A stretch of DNA of 63,281 nt from Candidatus Cloacimonadota bacterium. Lineage in GTDB: Bacteria; Cloacimonadota; Cloacimonadia; Cloacimonadales; JAIOQZ01. The translations under genes and the position numbers were made by a program. The stretch's first letter is position 1, and the number at the start of each line of letters is the position of its first letter. Of the stretch, positions 58,931 through 63,281 are shown in pieces. The stretch spans positions 1 through 63,281 of the forward strand of contig JAIOQZ010000030.1 of assembly GCA_021108395.1 (NCBI GenBank). The letters are read 5' to 3'. The notes under the pieces are model-generated. The model did no database searches, was not told the DNA's origin, and saw only the letters and a program-made list of their open reading frames with translations.

Positions 58931-59816
58931 GAAAGATAACCTGGACGGTCTGAGGCGTATAGCTGATGAGATTATAGCCGCTCGGCGTCTCGATGCGCAG
59001 GGCGATTTCGCCGTTGCTGTCGGGGGCGTCAGTGGCCAGGAGAGCGCTGATGTCGGCACGATCGAGTTTAGCCAGAGCTTCACGGGTACCCTGCACCAGC
59101 AGGTTTACCTTGCCCGGGAAGATGGCGAAGCGATCCTCATGCGGGTTGCGGATGGTAATCTGGTTGAAATCCCTGGTAATTATTTCAGAGTGGGAAAGGC
59201 GCACTCCGATGTTTTCGCGGCCGAGTTGAAATAGTGTGCTCGGGGAAACAAGATTAAGCTCGATTGTGCGGTCAGTGGTGGGCTTACGCGCCAGGGGAAC
59301 GGTCTGGATATTTTCGATCTGAGCGAGTCCGCTGGCCGGGCCTTGCACGAAGATAGAGTCCGGCTCGAGGCTGACAATCTGGCGGGCTACCCACGAGCGG
59401 TCTTCCTCGCTTGCGTAGTTCAATTCGACCGGTTTGAGCACACGTTCCAGTCGGTCCAGCGCGAACGAAAACGGGTGTCGAGCACGGATTTCCATCTCGT
59501 GAGTCTGCACATAGTCTGGGGCGACAAGCTCCTGCATACCAATGGGGAATGTGTTGCGTCCCTGCATGGAGTTTTCGGCTGGCAGGCGCAGGCGGGCATT
59601 GCCCGTCGACAGCAACATGATGTCCACGCCACGCGCCGTAACGATTACCGATACGTTGCCAGTGGGTTCTTGTGCCAGGGTGAGCGAATCGGGAATCTGC
59701 ACAAGCTCGAGCGGCAGTTCAATTATGGCGGTCTGTTCGCGCAGCAGCATGTGTTGCAGCCACAGGAACAGCGCGATAAGGATGGCGAATATTTTGAGCC
59801 AGAGCGAGCTTTTCAT
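58902..59816 (-). CDS. YbbR-like domain protein (CdaR-like)
   Basis: A 304-residue single-span membrane protein. The N-terminal LWLKIFAILIALFLWLQHML anchor is typical of YbbR proteins, followed by three or four YbbR-type beta repeats (for example LPLELVQIPDSLTL, then IVTARGVDIMLL). CdaR regulates the diadenylate cyclase CdaA in Firmicutes; no cdaA gene is in this window, so the function here is unknown. The C-terminus overlaps the tsaD start. Confidence 0.75.
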   Translation of the reverse strand: MKSSLWLKIFAILIALFLWLQHMLLREQTAIIELPLELVQIPDSLTLAQEPTGNVSVIVTARGVDIMLLSTGNARLRLPAENSMQGRNTFPIGMQELVAPDYVQTHEMEIRARHPFSFALDRLERVLKPVELNYASEEDRSWVARQIVSLEPDSIFVQGPASGLAQIENIQTVPLARKPTTDRTIELNLVSPSTLFQLGRENIGVRLSHSEIITRDFNQITIRNPHEDRFAIFPGKVNLLVQGTREALAKLDRADISALLATDAPDSNGEIALRIETPSGYNLISYTPQTVQVIFHEPLPDSGR

Positions 59817-59924
59817 CAGTGCTTCTCCGCGTGTTTGCTACATAAAGTTGCGCGGGGCACAGTTTGTCAAAGCATTCCTGTGCAAAAAGAACAAGAATGA
59901 CAGGATTTCGCGCCGATGGAGTTG

Positions 59925-60263
59925 TCAGAGAAGCCGGGTTGCGCTGGTTGGCTTCGGGAGTTTCATTACCAGCGCTCGGACATCTTTCTCCGTTTCGTTG
60001 TAGATGCAGTGGACAATATCCTTTGGGCTTTCGACAATGTCATTTTCGCCCACAACCACCTTCTCATTTCCGACCATGACGGTAGGAGCGCCCTCGAGGA
60101 CATAAAACGCGACATCGACCGGTGTGATGTGCGGTTTCAGAGCTTCGCCCGGCTTCAGCAACAGGTGCATGATGAGCGCGTGCTCTTTGTCGTAGAGCTT
60201 TGTCGCCTGGATGCCGTGCGGTGTTTGCGTTATCCCCAATCGTTTATAATTCCTAATCTCCAT
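59925..60263 (-). CDS. Cupin-domain protein
   Basis: A 112-residue small beta-barrel of the cupin fold, probably metal-binding: KPGEALKPHITPVDVAFYVL is the first cupin motif (a His is retained, the second His position is not obvious), and VVVGENDIVESPKDIVHCIYN is the second. There is no signal peptide. GGAGGAAGCG precedes the ATG. It lies between the YbbR-like gene and the outer-membrane protein gene, same direction. Confidence 0.8.
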   Translation of the reverse strand: MEIRNYKRLGITQTPHGIQATKLYDKEHALIMHLLLKPGEALKPHITPVDVAFYVLEGAPTVMVGNEKVVVGENDIVESPKDIVHCIYNETEKDVRALVMKLPKPTSATRLL

Positions 60264-60293
60264 TCGCTTCCTCCTGTGATTTATTCCTTACTG

Positions 60294-61517
60294 TCAGTTA
60301 CTGACCCTGAAGTCATATCTGATCTTCAGATATACCATGTCGTTTGCGTTATACTGGCCAAACCTCCCCTCATCGCCAATGAAAATATTGGCGCCCAGCA
60401 GGAAGTTGAATCCATCGGCAATGTCATAGCTGAACTTGGGCCGCAGCAGCGCGTCCTGCTCATTCACGCCGTAGTATGAGAACAAACTCAACTCAAGCGT
60501 TTCCCGCAGGAATGTCTTTGATGCCAGAAAGGTCGCCGTGCTGGTGAATTCATCGTTCCGAATACTCTCGTCGTAGTCCAGAATGTACTCTTGTATGAAC
60601 TGGAAACTGACATTGATCTCAAACCAGTTATGGTCATAGCCAACGAGATAATGCACGAAATCTCTCTCACATATCCCGTTCGCCGCCAGGTCTTCAGAGG
60701 CGAATTTCTTGCCGAAGTAGTAAGCGCTCTCACTGCGCACAACTGCCCCGCCCACCGGCTTGCCCAAGCTCGTTCCCGCCAGCGGCAATCGATGATGCTG
60801 CGGCACTGCCTTCAAGGTGTTGTCTGCTTGCGGGTAGAGGTGCATCGTCGGGTTGTCGTCCCACAAATACGCCGCCATTATCTCGAAGTCCATCGAGCTG
60901 CCCATGTAGGAAAATTTCAGAGCGGCTTCACTGTTTGCCGGCTTGTCATTCACCGTCGCCTTAGAATAATCGAAAGTGGCCGGCATAGGGAAGTCGGGGA
61001 GAGACGGCGCCCAGATCGAGCTTGAATCCGGTAAAATCGTTGCCTGGAAGGCTGGAATCCAAACCGCTTCGAGCGTGGAATTCCCCAGATACCAGTTCAG
61101 CTTTGCGGCAGTGACGGCAATGCGGATTTCTTCAAAATCGGGCAGGATGAACTCCGAAAGGTCACGCGGGGAGATAACATCGGTGATGAAGGCGCCGTCG
61201 GCTTTGCCCCAGATTATCTGTTGTCTGCCCAGGCGGATGTCCACATTATCGAAGTAGATGTCGAACCAGGCCTGTCTGAGGGAAATATCCAGCTCGTCGC
61301 TCAATCCATCGTGGGTGAGCGCCGAACTGACCGAGAAAGCCGTGTTGCCCTTTTTGTAGCCCAGTTTCCACTCGAGAGTGTTTTCGAGAACGGCATACTC
61401 AGCGTCCTCGCCAACCAGGGTAGCGAAATGGGTGCGAACAAATCCCACCTGGCTGGATTGAGCGTTCAGGTTCAGCACAGCCGTCAGCATCAGCGCTACG
61501 ATGATAAAACGGTTCAT
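60294..61517 (-). CDS. Outer-membrane beta-barrel protein (DUF1302-like)
   Basis: A 407-residue exported protein: a Sec signal (residues 1-19, ending LNLNA) followed by alternating beta-strands such as LRQAWFDIYFDNVDIRLGRQ and IIWGKADGAFITDVISPRDL, the latter diagnostic of DUF1302-type proteins, and a strand ending in aromatic/polar residues (YLKIRYDFRVSN). DUF1302 proteins often accompany an RND transporter and a LolA-like protein, as here. The start is fixed by AGAGGAAAA. Confidence 0.8.
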   Translation of the reverse strand: MNRFIIVALMLTAVLNLNAQSSQVGFVRTHFATLVGEDAEYAVLENTLEWKLGYKKGNTAFSVSSALTHDGLSDELDISLRQAWFDIYFDNVDIRLGRQQIIWGKADGAFITDVISPRDLSEFILPDFEEIRIAVTAAKLNWYLGNSTLEAVWIPAFQATILPDSSSIWAPSLPDFPMPATFDYSKATVNDKPANSEAALKFSYMGSSMDFEIMAAYLWDDNPTMHLYPQADNTLKAVPQHHRLPLAGTSLGKPVGGAVVRSESAYYFGKKFASEDLAANGICERDFVHYLVGYDHNWFEINVSFQFIQEYILDYDESIRNDEFTSTATFLASKTFLRETLELSLFSYYGVNEQDALLRPKFSYDIADGFNFLLGANIFIGDEGRFGQYNANDMVYLKIRYDFRVSN

Positions 61518-61556
61518 TTTTCCTCTCTCATGCAATTATCGATGCAAGTTCAGGTG

Positions 61557-62333
61557 TTACAGCCCTCTTTTCATCATGCGCTCGGTGAACTGGCTATCGG
61601 CAACTCCGGTGTCCACCTGCACGTTGGTCAACACCATCCGGGTCTTGTGGTCTGACTGGACATTGTGCATCTCGGAAATCGTGATAATGTCGTATCCGTT
61701 GATTTCCTGAACTTCTATGACGGACAAGATTTTGAGAAGCTCGCCGTCCTCATCATAGAATTCCTTTTTCAAACCGAACCAGCGCTCCCCGTTTATCCAG
61801 CTGACTGTCCTTGAGTACATATAGTCCTCTTCGAGCGGTACGCTCTCGACTACATAGTAGTCCACGCCATCGATGGTGTCAACCCGCAGCAGTTTGTGCG
61901 TGTCTTCACCTGGCCGGCGGTCGCCCATGTCATCATAGGTGAAGTCTGAACCCATGAAGTAGTCGCTCTTGCTGTCGCTGGAGATGCGTTTCACTCTGTT
62001 CAGCGCCGGCAGGAAAATCCATTGGTCGTCGTCTCTGCCGTTCTCTTCGTAGCTCCAGTTCATGAAGGATGTGTTATACACATCCGCCGGGGAAACGAAG
62101 AACATAATCTTCTTTTCCAGCTCGCCGAAATCCTTCAGGAACTGTTTTATCTCACGAATACGCTGGTCGCCGCGAGAGTTCTCCAAGGTCATTTTCAAAT
62201 CGGCTGCCTGATCCTGGCCAGATGGCCGATTATACACATTCTCGATAATCTGTAGGCCGGTGATGTCTTGAGCGGACAATCCGGCAATCACGAGAGTAAA
62301 CAGGGCGAGTGCGATGATTCTCTTGTATTTCAT
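61557..62333 (-). CDS. Outer-membrane lipoprotein-sorting-like (LolA-fold) protein
   Basis: A 258-residue periplasmic protein with a signal peptide (KRIIALALFTLVIAGLSAQ) and an open-barrel LolA/LppX-like fold (LKMTLENSRGDQRIREIKQF, then DDDQWIFLPALNRVKRIS and FMGSDFTYDDM). Proteins of this type carry lipids or lipoproteins handed over by MMPL/RND transporters. GGAGGAAAA precedes the ATG. The element copy D lies between it and the RND gene, so expression may be separately tuned. Confidence 0.85.
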   Translation of the reverse strand: MKYKRIIALALFTLVIAGLSAQDITGLQIIENVYNRPSGQDQAADLKMTLENSRGDQRIREIKQFLKDFGELEKKIMFFVSPADVYNTSFMNWSYEENGRDDDQWIFLPALNRVKRISSDSKSDYFMGSDFTYDDMGDRRPGEDTHKLLRVDTIDGVDYYVVESVPLEEDYMYSRTVSWINGERWFGLKKEFYDEDGELLKILSVIEVQEINGYDIITISEMHNVQSDHKTRMVLTNVQVDTGVADSQFTERMMKRGL

Positions 62334-62408
62334 TTTTCCTCCGGTGTTACCAATACAACTCAGGCGGATGTTTCGTATCCTATGTACAAAATAATTTTAC
62401 TGTACATA

Positions 62409-62475
62409 GCAAACGCAGTTTGCGCAAAAGTTTTTGATTCCACTTTTTACAAAAAGTGGGTGGGGTTCAGGCCCC
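62409..62475 (+). repeat. Three-hairpin intergenic element, copy D
   Basis: Hairpin 1 GCAAAC-GCA-GTTTGC (62409-62423), linker GCAAAAGTTTTTGATT, hairpin 2 CCACTTTTT-AC-AAAAAGTGG (62440-62459), linker GTGGGGTTCA, and hairpin 3 GGGG...CCCC (62462-62475). The RND gene's stop codon (TGA on the minus strand) lies in the conserved CCTGAACCCC segment, so the element overlaps the end of the gene. Confidence 0.7.
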
Positions 62476-63281
62476 TGTCTTCGTCTTACCGAAGAACAGG
62501 TTTGTCTTGTATATCAGCAAGTACATTATGGTGACGGTTCCCAGAAAGCTGGTGAACATATTCAGTGAAACCAGCGCCCCCAGGGTTCTGTTGGGCGGGA
62601 ACACGGAGAACAGCAGAACCATGAACCCGGCGATGACGACAACTGCGTTAAGGATTATCGCTCGGCCCGAATGATGCATCGTTCCCATCATCGTCCGCTG
62701 TTTATCGCCCGTTTCCAGCGCGTATATCTTGTAACGTTCCAGAAAATGGACGGCGTAGTCAATCCCGATACCGATGGCTATGCTGGAGATGAGGGCTGTT
62801 GTCGTGCTGAGCGGAATGTTCAGCAGGCCCATCACCCCAAAGCCGATTGTCGCCGTTATCACGATGGGCGCCGAGCCGATCAGCCCCGCCAGCAGGTTCT
62901 TGAACATGAATGAGAGCAGAATTATGATGATGAACAGCGACATCACCAGGCTCTTGATCTGCCCTTCGAGGATCAGGTCGGTGAAGACAAGAGCCTTGTA
63001 GCCGGAGCCGGCATAATTCACGGCAATCCCCTGCTTCTCGAACTCGCTTCTGAACTCGTCAACCGCTGCAATAGCGCTCCGTATCACCTTCGAGTTGTCG
63101 CTTTTCAACTGGATGGTCACGTTTGCGGACTGGTAGTTGTAATCCACCACCTTCCAGAGGTTTTCGGGGTCTCCCGACATCTCGTACAGCAACAGATATT
63201 GCGCAATCAGTTCCCGCGAGTCGGGAATCATGTCAAACTCGTCGTTGTCTTCGTGCATGACCTTATTCATCCGCTTGAGAT
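62467..63281 (-). CDS. RND/MMPL-superfamily transporter, C-terminal part (continues beyond the window)
   Basis: The visible 271 codons hold the last periplasmic part and five or six membrane helices (LVMSLFIIIILLSFMFKNLL, VITATIGFGVMGLLNIPL, ALISSIAIGIGIDYAVHFLE, ILNAVVVIAGFMVLLFSVF and a final helix). The GIGIDYAVHFLERYK segment is typical of the MMPL/sterol-sensing RND group. The frame is open to the window edge, so the ATG at 63268 is not the real start. It would move lipids or hydrophobic compounds with the LolA-like and outer-membrane proteins encoded downstream. The last codons fall inside a repeat element. Confidence 0.9.
   Translation of the reverse strand, partial: LKRMNKVMHEDNDEFDMIPDSRELIAQYLLLYEMSGDPENLWKVVDYNYQSANVTIQLKSDNSKVIRSAIAAVDEFRSEFEKQGIAVNYAGSGYKALVFTDLILEGQIKSLVMSLFIIIILLSFMFKNLLAGLIGSAPIVITATIGFGVMGLLNIPLSTTTALISSIAIGIGIDYAVHFLERYKIYALETGDKQRTMMGTMHHSGRAIILNAVVVIAGFMVLLFSVFPPNRTLGALVSLNMFTSFLGTVTIMYLLIYKTNLFFGKTKTGA

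Overview
This is a bacterial chromosome segment of roughly 50-55% GC, from a Gram-negative-type (diderm) cell. Support for a diderm includes an LpxL-like acyltransferase, a DUF1302-like outer-membrane protein, a LolA-like periplasmic protein and several lipoproteins. The gene at 18.4-20.5 kb ends in a type IX secretion-like/FlgD-Ig C-terminal domain, and the gene at 28.7-31.1 kb is a lamin-tail-domain protein. Together these suggest the Cloacimonadota / FCB-superphylum neighbourhood. That placement is inferred from protein style, not from a marker-gene tree.

Layout. 0-3.6 kb: decayed phage tail genes around an independently promoted lipoprotein serine hydrolase (moron-like), then a degenerate 100-110 bp repeat array, ending at a tRNA-Pro(CGG). 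3.9-12.6 kb: a tight housekeeping operon, mutL-miaA-PpiC-pdxJ-lpxL-like-GT5-methyltransferase-dacB. 12.9-16.3 kb: phnD-phnC-phnE plus a HAD phosphatase. 16.3-20.5 kb: a GNAT enzyme, a possible cysteine-rich miniprotein, a methyltransferase and a large secreted protein. 20.8-23.5 kb: tldD-tldE. 23.7-28.5 kb (minus): the classic cmk-plsC-ispH-rpsA order, with an S1 protein carrying a very long Glu/Pro/Ala/Val tail. 28.7-33.5 kb (minus): a lamin-tail secreted protein, an MBL-fold hydrolase, a PP-loop enzyme and a small membrane protein.

33.9-56.4 kb is a surface-polysaccharide locus. It has a priming glycosyltransferase with an embedded extra domain, a flippase, a polymerase/ligase-like membrane protein, four GT4 glycosyltransferases, two nucleotide-sugar epimerases, a heparinase II/III-like protein with a bi-domain oxidoreductase, a CapA-like protein, a polysaccharide deacetylase, two ATP-grasp ligases and a beta-helix lipoprotein. 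Two gene stumps inside it (an epimerase tail and a GT4 tail) show recent reshuffling. 57-63.3 kb (minus): tRNA-Thr(CGT) directly behind a lipoprotein gene, tsaD, a YbbR-like gene, a cupin, and an RND transporter/LolA-like/outer-membrane protein set cut by the window end.

The most unusual non-coding signal is a dispersed three-hairpin intergenic element (four clear copies and one partial). Loops and linkers are conserved while stem sequences differ with compensating changes. In three copies it has the same polarity relative to the 3' end of the preceding gene. The most unusual coding context is the pair of unrelated-looking ATP-grasp enzymes inside the polysaccharide locus, which suggests amide-linked decoration of the glycan.
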